DNA from: Thermococcus sp. JdF3
GTDB lineage: Archaea > Methanobacteriota_B > Thermococci > Thermococcales > Thermococcaceae
Length of the DNA stretch: 64,000 nucleotides
Reading direction: 5' to 3'
Assembly: GCF_012027495.1 (NCBI RefSeq)
Contig: NZ_SNUK01000006.1
Span: 62,001-126,000, forward strand
The notes under the pieces were generated by a model. That model was not told the origin of the DNA. It ran no database searches and saw only the letters and a list, made by a program, of their open reading frames with translations. Of this stretch, positions 43,753 through 52,287 are shown piece by piece (the stretch's first letter is position 1; the number at the start of each line of letters is the position of its first letter). A program made the translations under genes and the position numbers.

Positions 43753-44538
43753 TCAGACCACCCCTGATGCCCTGAAAATCAGGACCGCGACCATCGCAGC
43801 GTCCATCAGCCTGTAATTGGTGCGGAGACCGTAAATTGTGGCCCCGAGCAGACCCAGGGTTGGTTGGACTCCCGCGAGGGCCAGACCTACCGCCCCGGCC
43901 GAAAATGCGATGACGAGGGTTTCGGAGAGCCCTTTGCCGATGACTATCGGCGTCGTCCTGAGGCCGGCTTTGAGGTCGCTCTCGTAGTCCTCAAGGTGGT
44001 TCCTCAGCTCAAGGGCGAGTGAGTAGAGGAACACCGCCGCGGCGATGCCCCACTCCTCCACGGTGATTGAGCCGTCGAAGTAGGCCCCGTAGAGGAAGGG
44101 CAGGGCCCCGAAGAATGCCCCGTGGGAGAGGACGTCCACCACCGGCCGCGCCTTGAGCCTCGGTGGGGCCGAGTAAGCGGTTGCCAGCAGGATCATCGAT
44201 GCGTACACCACCAGCTCTCCCGCCCCCAGCCTGCCGGCAAGCCCCAGTCCCAGCAGCGCCATGGCGAGGGAAGAGGCAATCCCCGCCCCAAAGCTCAGCT
44301 CTCCGCTGGCCACGGGGTTTTTCTCCCTCTTTCTCGGGTTTATCGAGTCGGTATCCGCGTCAAAGCAGTTGTTTATCGCGAAGGCATAGGCCACGTAGAG
44401 GACGAGCGAAATCAGGAACATGACCAAACGGGTGTAATCGGGGCTGTTCTCCAGACTGAACGCGAGTCCCAGGAGCCCCATGCCTACGAACGCCCGCCCA
44501 TCGGGGATTCGAGCGTTTCTGATAACCGCGCGGAGCAT
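43753..44538 (-). CDS. UbiA family prenyltransferase
   Basis: A 261-residue integral membrane protein with about eight helices and the two aspartate-rich UbiA sites: NNCFDADTDSINPRKREKNP (residues 56-75) and LRNHLEDYESDLKAG (about 177-191). UbiA enzymes join polyprenyl groups to aromatic or lipid acceptors. It is not a typical digeranylgeranylglyceryl phosphate synthase by its motifs, so the acceptor is open. GGAGGTACAACC precedes the ATG. Confidence 0.83.
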   Translation of the reverse strand: MLRAVIRNARIPDGRAFVGMGLLGLAFSLENSPDYTRLVMFLISLVLYVAYAFAINNCFDADTDSINPRKREKNPVASGELSFGAGIASSLAMALLGLGLAGRLGAGELVVYASMILLATAYSAPPRLKARPVVDVLSHGAFFGALPFLYGAYFDGSITVEEWGIAAAVFLYSLALELRNHLEDYESDLKAGLRTTPIVIGKGLSETLVIAFSAGAVGLALAGVQPTLGLLGATIYGLRTNYRLMDAAMVAVLIFRASGVV

Positions 44539-44571
44539 GGTTGTACCTCCAAAAAGGTTTTAGAAAAGCCG

Positions 44572-45438
44572 TCAGGCCCTCTCAAGGAGGTCCCTGACGT
44601 ACTTCGGCATCTGGAAGAGCGTCTCGTGCCTCTCCGGGTCGTAGTAGTAGAGGCCGAGCTTTTCTGCCCGCCTGGTGTCCACCTTTCTGAAATCAATGTC
44701 GCCCTTAACCCCCACCAGAAAGCTCCAGGGCGAGGCGTAGCCTATCACCGGGAAGCTGAAGTAGTAAACCCTGTCGAAGACCCTCTTCATCGCCCTGTAA
44801 GCATCGAGGAGCTCGTTGGTGAAGAGGTAGACGCTCCCGGCCTGGGTGATGTAGAGCCCTTTCTCGTTGAGCTTTTCGTAGGCCGAGCGGTAGAACTCCT
44901 CGCTGAACAGGAGCTTCGCCGGACCAACGGGGTCGGTGGAGTCCACTATTATGGCGTCGAAGCGCCCGTCGCTCTCCCGCAGGTACTTTACGCCGTCGCC
45001 GATTATGAGCTCGGCCCTCGGCTCCTCCCCCTTCAGGAGCCTGTCGAGGAGGTCCTTCGCCACGTCGAGGTAGATGTATGAGGCCTCCACCACGCCGTCG
45101 TCTATCTCCACCATCGTCGCCTTCTCCACCGTCCCGTGCTTGAGGACCTCCCTCAGCGTGCCGCCGTCGCCTCCCCCTATGACGAGCACTCTCCTCGGGT
45201 TCGGGTGCGCGAGCATGACCGGGTGAACGAGAACCTCGTGGTAGCTCTCCTCGCCGACCTCAACGAGCTGAACCGTCCCGTCGAGGACGAGCAGCTTTCC
45301 GAAGCCCTCTGTTTCGTAAATCTCAAGGCGCTGGTACTCGGTCTGCGTCTCAAATAGGCGCTGCTTGACCTTGAAGCCAACGCCGTAACCGCGAGGGTAC
45401 CATTCGATGAACGCCCTTTCCTTCTCGTTGTATCCCAT
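44572..45438 (-). CDS. speE: Spermidine synthase / polyamine aminopropyltransferase
   Basis: A 288-residue aminopropyltransferase with the SAM-like motif [17 protein letters not shown], the decarboxy-SAM aspartate [18 protein letters not shown] and the gatekeeper region TQAGSVYLF. Thermophile enzymes often accept agmatine as well as putrescine and longer amines. GGTGAGACTC defines the internal ATG as start. The pyruvoyl arginine decarboxylase at 46048, making agmatine, is two genes away, which fits the agmatine-first polyamine route known in Thermococcus. Confidence 0.93.
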   Translation of the reverse strand: MGYNEKERAFIEWYPRGYGVGFKVKQRLFETQTEYQRLEIYETEGFGKLLVLDGTVQLVEVGEESYHEVLVHPVMLAHPNPRRVLVIGGGDGGTLREVLKHGTVEKATMVEIDDGVVEASYIYLDVAKDLLDRLLKGEEPRAELIIGDGVKYLRESDGRFDAIIVDSTDPVGPAKLLFSEEFYRSAYEKLNEKGLYITQAGSVYLFTNELLDAYRAMKRVFDRVYYFSFPVIGYASPWSFLVGVKGDIDFRKVDTRRAEKLGLYYYDPERHETLFQMPKYVRDLLERA

Positions 45439-45534
45439 GAGTCTCACCGCCCTTAGGTAGGGCACGGGGTTTTAAAGCTTAAGGTTCTTTCCCGCCGAAA
45501 AAATTTTTATAAGAGTTCCCCGGGACTACGGGTG

Positions 45535-46038
45535 ATGAATCCGAAAATAAGGCGTGAGCTTGCTCGAAAGCTTGAACTTGTGAGGGATGAGATCGAGGAT
45601 GGATTCCAATACGGCGTCCCCCACATAGTAGGTGAGATAAGAAACGCCCCTGACGATGACGGTTATCCGAATCTGAGTCTCTCGGTAGTGGTCTTTGAGA
45701 ACGCGAGGTACAGCTTCCTTCTCCGGGAGGATGGGCGTGCCCTCTTTATGTATCCCGCGGAAAATTCGAACCCCAGGAGGCTGTTCTTCAATCTCTGGCG
45801 TTTTCTGGATGGTAAGGATCACAGTGGAGGTCGTTTTGAGCCGGGAATGCACCTCAGGGGCATATTGAGAAGTGCCATTCAAAGGGCTGGGTTTGAGGTT
45901 CTGTGGATGAACGTTCGTCCGGCTGGAGATGGCGAGTACATAGACGTCTGGGCGGTGAAGGACGGGGTCAGGTACAACATGCTTTTCGAGAAAATCTCCT
46001 CCGGGGAGTACGTCCTCCTGGAAATTGAGAAAGTATGA
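45535..46038 (+). CDS. Protein of unknown function
   Basis: A 167-residue soluble protein: N-terminal basic helix (KIRRELARKLELVRDEIEDG), then alternating strands (YPNLSLSVVVFENARYSFLL, GFEVLWMNVRPAGDGEYIDV, VRYNMLFEKISSGEYVLLEI). No motif recognised. A TTTTTATAAG box lies about 28 bases upstream of the ATG, giving a short leader. It stands alone between divergent speE and convergent arginine decarboxylase. Confidence 0.65.
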   Translation: MNPKIRRELARKLELVRDEIEDGFQYGVPHIVGEIRNAPDDDGYPNLSLSVVVFENARYSFLLREDGRALFMYPAENSNPRRLFFNLWRFLDGKDHSGGRFEPGMHLRGILRSAIQRAGFEVLWMNVRPAGDGEYIDVWAVKDGVRYNMLFEKISSGEYVLLEIEKV

Positions 46039-46047
46039 AAAAAGGGC

Positions 46048-46521
46048 TCAGTAGGGGAACATCACCACGACGGCCAGCGCCGCGGCGGGCTTGTCTTTGA
46101 CGGTTATGCTAGCGCTGGCGACCTTAAACTCCGCCAGCTTCCAGCCGCGGACGGCGAAGCCCTCCTCAACCATCTTCCTTACCATCTCTTCGGCCTCTTC
46201 CTTCGTGCAGTAGCCGCTGTACTCGTAGATGAGACCGCCCTCGTTGTTCTCGCTGATGCCGATTCCAAGGGCGGCGCTTATGGTCATCCCCGGCTCGTCG
46301 CTCTCGATGTGGGCGTAGACCGTCGGGAGGAGCATGCCTATGGGGACGTCGTGAACCTCGTCGATCCACTCTATGTGCGCCGGAATGACGCTGCTCAGCC
46401 TGACGAGGTTAACGTTCCCTATGCCCAGCTTGAGGAGTGCGTTGTCAAATGCGTTCAGCTTGGTTCCGCCCTCTGCGGCGGCGGCACCTATAAAAGCCCT
46501 CTTGGGAGTTGTCCAGCTCAT
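46048..46521 (-). CDS. pdaD: Pyruvoyl-dependent arginine decarboxylase
   Basis: A 157-residue proenzyme. Self-cleavage at Ser43-Ser44 in VNLVRLSSVIPAH gives a beta chain and an alpha chain with an N-terminal pyruvoyl group; the acidic EGGLIYEYSGYCTKEEAEEM follows. It converts arginine to agmatine and CO2, the first step of thermococcal polyamine synthesis. The start with GGAGGAAGCTGAG is 16 codons inside the longest frame. Near speE but on a separate transcript. Confidence 0.94.
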   Translation of the reverse strand: MSWTTPKRAFIGAAAAEGGTKLNAFDNALLKLGIGNVNLVRLSSVIPAHIEWIDEVHDVPIGMLLPTVYAHIESDEPGMTISAALGIGISENNEGGLIYEYSGYCTKEEAEEMVRKMVEEGFAVRGWKLAEFKVASASITVKDKPAAALAVVVMFPY

Positions 46522-46687
46522 CTCAGCTTCCTCCTTTCTTCTCTCACGTATATGGCGATTATACGGCAAAGCAACGGTTCACTTACTCGCTACTCTGCGG
46601 GCGGCTTAAAAACGTTTCGCTATATCTGAAAGGACCTCTGATGGCCCGCCTCGTGGCCAGACCTCAGAGGTGAAGCAGGATTGAGCA

Positions 46688-47845
46688 CTATGCGGCACTG
46701 CTGGACCTCTTTTTCTGATGGTGGTTCACGACCCTTCCGAGGGTTGCGGAGGCGAATATGCCGAGCACGCTGGCCAGGGATGCCATGGCGTACATGTGCT
46801 CGCTTAGAACTCCCGAGACGAAACCCACCTCGCCGATGAGGAGGCCGAGGACACCGAAGCTCGCTATGCCGGCGCCCCTGACGAGGCTCGTGGAGAGATC
46901 TGTCTTTCTCACGGCCAGAACCGACAGCGTTAGCCTCACCGCGTATATCGCGGCGAAGAACTCCATCACCACGAAGGACAGCTCTGTTTCGAAGTTCAAA
47001 CCACGCCAGGCGAAGAATATCGGGGCGAAGATTCCGTAGGTGACTCCGCTGACTATCGTGGTCAGCCTGTCGTACTGCTTGGTACCGACGAGGTCGCTGT
47101 GCATCATCAAACCGGCGAGGAAGCCGCCTATGCTGAAGTGCATTCCTATCTCCTCGCTGATGAATGCGAGGGATGTGGAGAACACCATGAACAGTCCGAA
47201 AACGGCCTCGTCGCTCTTGAGCCTGCGGAGGAAGCGTATTATGCGGACCTTCTGCTTTATGCCGAGGAGGTAGTTGATGTAGAGCAGGGTCCCCACGAAG
47301 GCGAGGTCCTTCAGCACGCTCGACAGTATCGGCCCGTAGTCGCCGGGGTTCTCGTTAAACCTTATGACCATGTAAACGAGGAACAGACCGAATATCTCGC
47401 TTATCACCGCGTAGGAGAGGGCCACGTGGAGGAAGTCGCTTCCGAAGAACCTCTTGAGCCTGAGCACTATCGGGGCCGATGCTATTGACAGTATTGCCGC
47501 GGTTATGACGTTGTCCGGGCCGACGCGTCCCCCGGTGAACGGAATCGTCGTGAGGAACATCACCCCGTACGTGAGGATATAGAGGGGCAGGGTTCTCCTC
47601 CCCGCGTAGTGAAGCTCCTCCGGGGTCACCTCCAGGCCCGCGGATATCATGAGGAAGAACAGGCCCAGCTCCGCCAGCAGGGCCATCTGGTCCCTGGGCA
47701 TGTCTATCAGGATCGCGCTCAGGATCATTCCCGCGGTGATTTCGCCGAGAAACCCCGGGTAGCCCAGCCTCTCGAATCCCTCAGCCAGGAGTCTTGCGAA
47801 GGCTATGATTACGAAGACGTACCCTATGATTTCCATGGCCTCCAT
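46688..47845 (-). CDS. Cation:proton antiporter, CPA2 family (NapA/KefB-like membrane domain)
   Basis: A 385-residue protein with about twelve helices and no cytosolic regulatory domain. The family start LAEGFERLGYPGFLGEITAG and the ion-site region ILSIASAPIVLRLKRFF (in place of the usual DD/ND pair near helix 5) are visible; the glycine-rich HFSIGGFLAGLMM lies near residue 250. It exchanges Na+ or K+ for H+. A TATTAAC element about 25 bases before ATG 47845 suggests leaderless translation; ATG 47836 has GGAGG and is the alternative. Confidence 0.82.
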   Translation of the reverse strand: MEAMEIIGYVFVIIAFARLLAEGFERLGYPGFLGEITAGMILSAILIDMPRDQMALLAELGLFFLMISAGLEVTPEELHYAGRRTLPLYILTYGVMFLTTIPFTGGRVGPDNVITAAILSIASAPIVLRLKRFFGSDFLHVALSYAVISEIFGLFLVYMVIRFNENPGDYGPILSSVLKDLAFVGTLLYINYLLGIKQKVRIIRFLRRLKSDEAVFGLFMVFSTSLAFISEEIGMHFSIGGFLAGLMMHSDLVGTKQYDRLTTIVSGVTYGIFAPIFFAWRGLNFETELSFVVMEFFAAIYAVRLTLSVLAVRKTDLSTSLVRGAGIASFGVLGLLIGEVGFVSGVLSEHMYAMASLASVLGIFASATLGRVVNHHQKKRSSSAA

Positions 47846-47911
47846 TACGTGCGGGATGTTAATAATTTTTCTGCCGGCAACCCTTTTATTCCCGTGCGGA
47901 GAGTTTTAATC

Positions 47912-48319
47912 ATGAGACACTATGAGATAGTCAGGATTAAGGAGAACGGTAAGGTTGAGCTGCCCCGGGATTACGCCTACGAGCTTGGCGTGGTGGAGGG
48001 CGCATATTTCCTCCTCGAGATAGACACCGACCTCAAGGAGGTTCACTTGGAAAGGGTGGCCCTGCCTGGAAAGAAGCTCGTAGAGGTTGAGCTCGTTGTG
48101 GAGGACCGTCCGGGGGTTCTGGCAAGGATCAGCGGTCTCTTCGGCAGGCACGGGGTTAACATACTCTTCAGCGAGTCAGAGGAGTTCGGTGCCATTGGAC
48201 TGGCCGGCATCGTCGCGGTCGTGGACGTGAGCGGGATGAGCATAACCCTGGATGCCCTGAAAAATGAGCTCGCCTCCCTGTCCGCGGTGAAGGAGGTTCA
48301 TCTAAAACCCCTGGAGTAG
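47912..48319 (+). CDS. AbrB-like plus ACT domain protein
   Basis: A 135-residue protein with two small domains: an AbrB/SpoVT-like swapped-hairpin segment (RIKENGKVELPRDYAYELGV, residues 8-27) and an ACT domain (KKLVEVELVVEDRPGVLARI, then FGRHGVNILFSESEEFG). AbrB domains bind DNA and ACT domains usually bind amino acids, so a small-molecule-responsive regulator is plausible. The ATG has no ribosome binding site, and TTTTATTCC lies about 25 bases before it, so the mRNA is probably leaderless. It overlaps the end of the Mrp operon by 18 bases, tail to tail. Confidence 0.75.
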   Translation: MRHYEIVRIKENGKVELPRDYAYELGVVEGAYFLLEIDTDLKEVHLERVALPGKKLVEVELVVEDRPGVLARISGLFGRHGVNILFSESEEFGAIGLAGIVAVVDVSGMSITLDALKNELASLSAVKEVHLKPLE

Positions 48320-49804
48320 AATCATGGCTATGGCCATCATCACGAAAACCGCGGTGAGGATGTTCACATCCCTCCCGATTTCCCTGGGGCCGGCCCTTGG
48401 GCTCCTGCCGAGAACTCCGAGCCACTTTAGGAGTGCAAAGAGGAGGAGCGCGGAGGATAGATACAGGACGTCCCTGGGATTTACGCCTGCTCCGAGGTAA
48501 ACGCCGGTTAGGAGGGCCGCCAGCGCCAGGCCAAGCGACGGCAGCTTCCATGCCGCGGGCATTCCCGGGGCCTCACCCCGTCTAAGATGGTGGTTCAGTT
48601 TTGCGAAGGACGTGAGTGTCCCGATGCTTCCCAATGGGACGGCGAGCTTCCAAAGGCCCGACAGGCTTTCGTAGAGCAGTTCCTTTCCGTATGCCCCAAC
48701 CAGTGGTCCTATTCCTCCTATCGCGAGGCTGAGGGTGAGGACGGAGGCTGCCATAACGGGCGCGTTCCTGTAGCCGAACTCCCCGAGCTTTCTGCTCTCC
48801 CTCCCGAGCGAACCCACCGCAAGGAACAGGCCTCCCTTGAATATGGAGTGTGCCATCGCGTAGTACGCCGCCCCGACGAAGTTGAGGCTCCCAACGCCGA
48901 GGAGGACGTAGCCCATCTGGGAGACCGTGGAATACGCAAGGAAGCGCTTTGCATCCCGCTGGAGGAGAGCCCCGGCGATGCCGAAGAATATCGACGTCAC
49001 CGCCATCCCCATCACGGCCGCCCTGAAGGTTTCCCCTGAGGGGAGGGCGGAGAGGAGGAGTATCATCCCGTAGGCGGGGGCCTTGACAACGGCGCCGCTC
49101 AGAACCGCGCTCACGGGAGTCGGCGCGCTCGAGTGGGCGTCTGGGAGCCAGGAATGGAGCGGGAAGATGCCTGCCTTGAGGAGAAGCGAGGTAAATGCCA
49201 GTGCCAGGGCGGTGTTCAGCTCCCTGGATGGCCCGGCACTCTCTCTGACGAGATCGACGTTGAGATAGCCGGTCTCCATGTAGATTATCCCGACCGCAAA
49301 GACGAAGAGGTACGATGCCAGCAGGGACATTATGAGGTACCTGAACGCGGCCCTCTTGGAGCCCTTTTCGTCCGAGAAGGCCACGAGCGCAAAGGCCGAT
49401 ACAGATGCTATCTCGGAATATATGTAGAAATTGAAGAAGTCCCGTGCTATGAACGCTCCCATAAGCCCCGTGTGGAGGAGCAGAAGGAGCGCGAGAACCT
49501 TCGGCGTCTTTTTGTTCCTGAAATCGAAGTAGTACAGGGAGTACAGGGCGACGAAGATGAAGAGCACAAGCTCCCCCGCGATGAATGGCAGGTTCGTCCG
49601 CGTCAGGGCGACCTCTATTCCAGCCTCCCGCGCCCAGCCCCCGACGATCTCCGAACCAAGCCCGTTTAAGAGAACGACCGGAACCGGCAGGAGGGCTCCG
49701 AGCAGAAAAACTCCCCTGATTACGGTTCTCTTGACCTTCAGCACATCGAGGAGCATGAGTATGAAAGCAGCCAGCAGGGGCAGCGCGGCCATCAGGGGTA
49801 TCAT
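48302..49804 (-). CDS. mnhD: Mrp-type antiporter large subunit (MrpD/NuoN-like)
   Basis: A 500-residue proton-pumping subunit with about fourteen helices. The ion-channel helices carry the family acids and lysines (DFFNFYIYSEIASVSAFALV, LLKAGIFPLHSWLPDAHSSA, KRFLAYSTVSQMGYVLLGVG). It is the last gene of the Mrp operon and the only large antiporter-like subunit in it. With the smaller subunits it should exchange Na+ for H+ across the membrane. Confidence 0.88.
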   Translation of the reverse strand: MIPLMAALPLLAAFILMLLDVLKVKRTVIRGVFLLGALLPVPVVLLNGLGSEIVGGWAREAGIEVALTRTNLPFIAGELVLFIFVALYSLYYFDFRNKKTPKVLALLLLLHTGLMGAFIARDFFNFYIYSEIASVSAFALVAFSDEKGSKRAAFRYLIMSLLASYLFVFAVGIIYMETGYLNVDLVRESAGPSRELNTALALAFTSLLLKAGIFPLHSWLPDAHSSAPTPVSAVLSGAVVKAPAYGMILLLSALPSGETFRAAVMGMAVTSIFFGIAGALLQRDAKRFLAYSTVSQMGYVLLGVGSLNFVGAAYYAMAHSIFKGGLFLAVGSLGRESRKLGEFGYRNAPVMAASVLTLSLAIGGIGPLVGAYGKELLYESLSGLWKLAVPLGSIGTLTSFAKLNHHLRRGEAPGMPAAWKLPSLGLALAALLTGVYLGAGVNPRDVLYLSSALLLFALLKWLGVLGRSPRAGPREIGRDVNILTAVFVMMAIAMILLQGF

Positions 49805-50091
49805 TCGCCGTCACCCTCCATCCGCATTATAACCGCGAGAGCGAGGGAGGTTATCGCGACGTCCACGACGAGGGTGGTGAGCATGAGCGTTGCCGGGAGA
49901 GGATCAACGGGGTCAGTTGGCATTATCGGCACGTCCTTTTCGGGGGAGTACGCGAGACCTATGAAGAATAGGACAAGCCCGAGGGAGACGATGTTTATCG
50001 AGAGGACTAGCTTTATCGGCTCCCTTTTGGCCATCAGGCCGTAGATTCCAACGAGCATTATCAGGATTCCAGCATGCTCCGGACTAATCAC
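49801..50091 (-). CDS. mnhC: Mrp antiporter subunit C (NuoK-like)
   Basis: A 96-residue, three-helix protein (start MISPEHAGILIMLVGIYGLM) homologous to NuoK/MrpC, with the lysine and glutamate pattern at helix ends and a loop VPIMPTDPVDPLPATLMLTT. GTG start, overlapping the MnhB stop by eight bases; its end overlaps mnhD by four. Confidence 0.88.
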   Translation of the reverse strand: MISPEHAGILIMLVGIYGLMAKREPIKLVLSINIVSLGLVLFFIGLAYSPEKDVPIMPTDPVDPLPATLMLTTLVVDVAITSLALAVIMRMEGDGE

Positions 50092-50485
50092 TTTCGACCC
50101 ACCTCAGCAGGATGTAGAAGACGAACGTGAAAGCCGCGCCGACCTCCAGCCCCACGATCACGTTGAAAGGCAGGATTATCCCTCCCTCCGTCGGCAGGAA
50201 GTTTGAATAGAACGCCCCCAGCCCGAGGCCTGCAATTCCGAGGAGCACCAGCAGCGCCCCGGCGGAGCTCTCTATGAGGCCAGCCCAGTTGAAGTGGAAC
50301 TTCCTCCGGACTTTGCCGTAGCCGTGTGAGGTGATGAGCAGTATCACCGCCACCGCCAGGATAACCCCTCCTTGGAAGCCGCCGCCGGGACTTACGTGGC
50401 CGTAGAGCATCAGATAGGCCGCGTAGGTGACGAGGAATGGGCTTACCATCTTGGTCGTCGTCCTCACGACGGTGCTCATCTTCAC
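50084..50485 (-). CDS. mnhB: Mrp antiporter subunit B (MnhB domain)
   Basis: A 133-residue four-helix MrpB protein with the family motif YGHVSPGGGFQGGVILAVAV and FLPTEGGIILPFNVIVGLEV. It is a structural subunit around the large channel subunits in Mrp complexes. Overlaps the upstream small gene by four bases. Confidence 0.9.
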   Translation of the reverse strand: MKMSTVVRTTTKMVSPFLVTYAAYLMLYGHVSPGGGFQGGVILAVAVILLITSHGYGKVRRKFHFNWAGLIESSAGALLVLLGIAGLGLGAFYSNFLPTEGGIILPFNVIVGLEVGAAFTFVFYILLRWVESD

Positions 50486-50724
50486 TTTTTCTTCCCCCCG
50501 AGGAGGACGTAAAAGCCGATGACGGCCGTGAATAGCAGACTCGCCTCGCCAAGGCTGTCATAGGCCCTCCAGCCGGCCAGGATGGCCGACACTAGGTTGG
50601 GAACGTTTATCTCCGTCCAGTGGGTGACGTAGTACGTGTAGCTCCCTCCGTAGGGCGGCGAGTAGCTCAGCGAGAGGAGCAGAACGCCCAGTGCGAGCGT
50701 CAGGGCGGCGGCAGCGGCCCTCAC
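50482..50724 (-). CDS. Mrp/MBH small subunit (MbhE-like, equals the distal part of MrpA)
   Basis: An 80-residue, two-helix protein with the conserved stretch TEINVPNLVSAILAGWRAYD-SLGEASLLF typical of MbhE and of the C-terminal end of long bacterial MrpA proteins. In this operon the MrpA tail is thus a separate gene, as in thermococcal membrane-bound hydrogenase modules. Four-base overlaps on both sides. Confidence 0.8.
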   Translation of the reverse strand: MRAAAAALTLALGVLLLSLSYSPPYGGSYTYYVTHWTEINVPNLVSAILAGWRAYDSLGEASLLFTAVIGFYVLLGGKKK

Positions 50725-50951
50725 CGCGTCACCCCCTTTATCGTGAAGAGGAACACCCCTATGACTATTGCCCCCACCACTATCGCCGAGAGCGCAACGT
50801 CTGGGGCGTTCAGCTCGAAGAGTGCCAGGATGAAGAGCAGGCTGAGGAGGGAGTATTTAACGACCGCACTGACCAGGTTCCTCTCCTCAACCACCGCAAC
50901 GGCAAGGATCATCATCGCGAGGAAGACCACATCAAGGATTGTCCCAGGCAT
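50721..50951 (-). CDS. DUF4040 domain subunit (MbhD-like)
   Basis: A 76-residue, three-helix protein ending FELNAPDVALSAIVVGAIVI-type sequence, the DUF4040/MbhD pattern that corresponds to a penultimate part of bacterial MrpA. It overlaps MnhG by 20 bases and the next small subunit by four. Confidence 0.82.
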   Translation of the reverse strand: MPGTILDVVFLAMMILAVAVVEERNLVSAVVKYSLLSLLFILALFELNAPDVALSAIVVGAIVIGVFLFTIKGVTR

Positions 50952-51246
50952 ACATGTCCACCACGACTTTTGGCTTTACCCCGTAGCGGTAGGCCCCGCG
51001 CGCTATGGCGTGGCTCACCATGGGGTTTATCATGGCTATAAGGAAGGCCAGGACGAGGAGTTTGGCCCTCACCAGGGCGGGGGCGTTCATGGTGATGATG
51101 AGGTAGAGGATTATGCTCATCGCTCCCCCAGTGTCGCATTTTGTGGCCGCGTGGAGTCTGGTGTAAACGTCGGGAAATCTGAGTATCCCGAGGGCCCCGA
51201 AGAGCATTACAGCTTCCCCGAAGAGGAGGAGCAGAACCTCAAGCAC
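50932..51246 (-). CDS. mnhG: Mrp antiporter subunit G
   Basis: A 104-residue three-helix PhaG/MnhG protein with the family block FGALGILRFPDVYTRLHAAT and the adjacent KCDTGGAMSIILYL. The GTG at 51246 is spaced seven bases from GGAGG; a GTG two codons earlier is the alternative. Overlaps MnhF by eight bases. Confidence 0.87.
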   Translation of the reverse strand: MLEVLLLLFGEAVMLFGALGILRFPDVYTRLHAATKCDTGGAMSIILYLIITMNAPALVRAKLLVLAFLIAMINPMVSHAIARGAYRYGVKPKVVVDMYAWDNP

Positions 51247-51490
51247 CGGCACCCCTCCTTTCCATGTACTTCGCCAGAATCAGTCCCCCGACCGAGTTCA
51301 CCATGAGCAGGACTATCGCGAGGTCTATCAGGTAGTACTCGCCCCTCATGACGGAGACCAGTGCTATTATCACCACCACCTTCGTCGTTATTGTGTTCAG
51401 GCCCACTATCCTGTCTGGAAGGGTCGGTCCCCTGAGCACGCGGTATGTTATCAGCACCGCCGTGAAGACGAGCAGATAGAATGCGCTCAC
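51239..51490 (-). CDS. mnhF: Mrp antiporter subunit F
   Basis: An 83-residue three-helix MnhF protein with the typical core LRGPTLPDRIVGLNTITTKV. The GTG start overlaps the MnhE stop (GTGA), whereas the longer open frame upstream runs antisense-like through mnhE and is not used. Confidence 0.87.
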   Translation of the reverse strand: MSAFYLLVFTAVLITYRVLRGPTLPDRIVGLNTITTKVVVIIALVSVMRGEYYLIDLAIVLLMVNSVGGLILAKYMERRGAGA

Positions 51491-52092
51491 CAGAAGACCT
51501 TCTTGAGCCATTCCTCTATGTCCCCCTTTATTTTTTCTCCGGCCTTCTCCCGGTTGAGGGTCTCCAGGTCTATCCAGTGAACGTAGAGGTAGGTCTCGTC
51601 GAGCTTCTTCTTGACGTCCAGTGTAAGGGTGCCGGGCGTCAGGGTTATGGAGTTCGCGAGTATCGTTACGCCCGTGTCGGAGTGCAGATCGGTCCTTATC
51701 TTGACGATGCCGGGGTTGATATCCATGAATATTACGTTCCTGGCCACCTTCACGTTGCTCTCCAGCAGGCGGAAGGCCATTATCACCAGATACTGGGGCA
51801 GGTAGATGAGGGCGAAGTAGAGGATTTTCTCGAGTACGTGGCCGCTCCTCCTCACGTCTCCGGTCAGGAGATCGCGCATGAAGAGCGACACAAGGAGGGT
51901 AACCACGGCGCCGGTGATTAGGTTCCTCGGCTCCACACTGGAGGTTATGACGATCCAGAACGCCATCAGGGCGAGCCAGGTCAGGGCCACCCTTTCCCAG
52001 GGCGGCAGGCCGGACGCCCCGGAGGTTTCGTGGAGAACCCTCTCGTTGAGGGTCTTCAGCCTCTCCTTTAGGTAGAAGGGGACGCGGCTCAT
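51487..52092 (-). CDS. mnhE: Mrp antiporter subunit E
   Basis: A 201-residue MnhE protein: two or three N-terminal helices, then the family domain (NVKVARNVIFMDINPGIVKI, TLTPGTLTLDV, LYVHWIDLE). About 30 residues longer than bacterial MrpE at the N-terminus. First gene of the eight-gene operon E-F-G-D'-E'-B-C-D. The ATG lies 26 bases from the centre of a TATA box with no ribosome binding site, so the message is predicted leaderless. Confidence 0.87.
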   Translation of the reverse strand: MSRVPFYLKERLKTLNERVLHETSGASGLPPWERVALTWLALMAFWIVITSSVEPRNLITGAVVTLLVSLFMRDLLTGDVRRSGHVLEKILYFALIYLPQYLVIMAFRLLESNVKVARNVIFMDINPGIVKIRTDLHSDTGVTILANSITLTPGTLTLDVKKKLDETYLYVHWIDLETLNREKAGEKIKGDIEEWLKKVFW

Positions 52093-52114
52093 GTGGTGGT
52101 TTAGGGTACGAGGG

Positions 52115-52122
52115 GTTATAAC
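52115..52122 (-). promoter_or_regulatory. TATA box of the Mrp operon
   Basis: GTTATAAC, centred 26 bases before the mnhE ATG on the minus strand, which places the transcription start at or very near the start codon. Confidence 0.55.
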
Positions 52123-52287
52123 GCTTTTGCAATTGGCCAAAGGATTGCCCAGATCTGTGAAATTCGTTCGGAGTTCTTCGGGAAACACCGAAACTTTGTG
52201 CAGCCGAAGTGAAAACGGCGAATGCAGAATCCTTCACTCATGGAAAGGTTTAAATCTCTGCTCTTCCTACGAGAACCGGTGATGTTC

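Noticed and set aside
51491-52237. Long N-terminal extension of mnhF
   Set aside because: The extension is out of frame with, and fully overlaps, mnhE on the same strand; a GTG overlapping the mnhE stop gives the family length of 83 residues.
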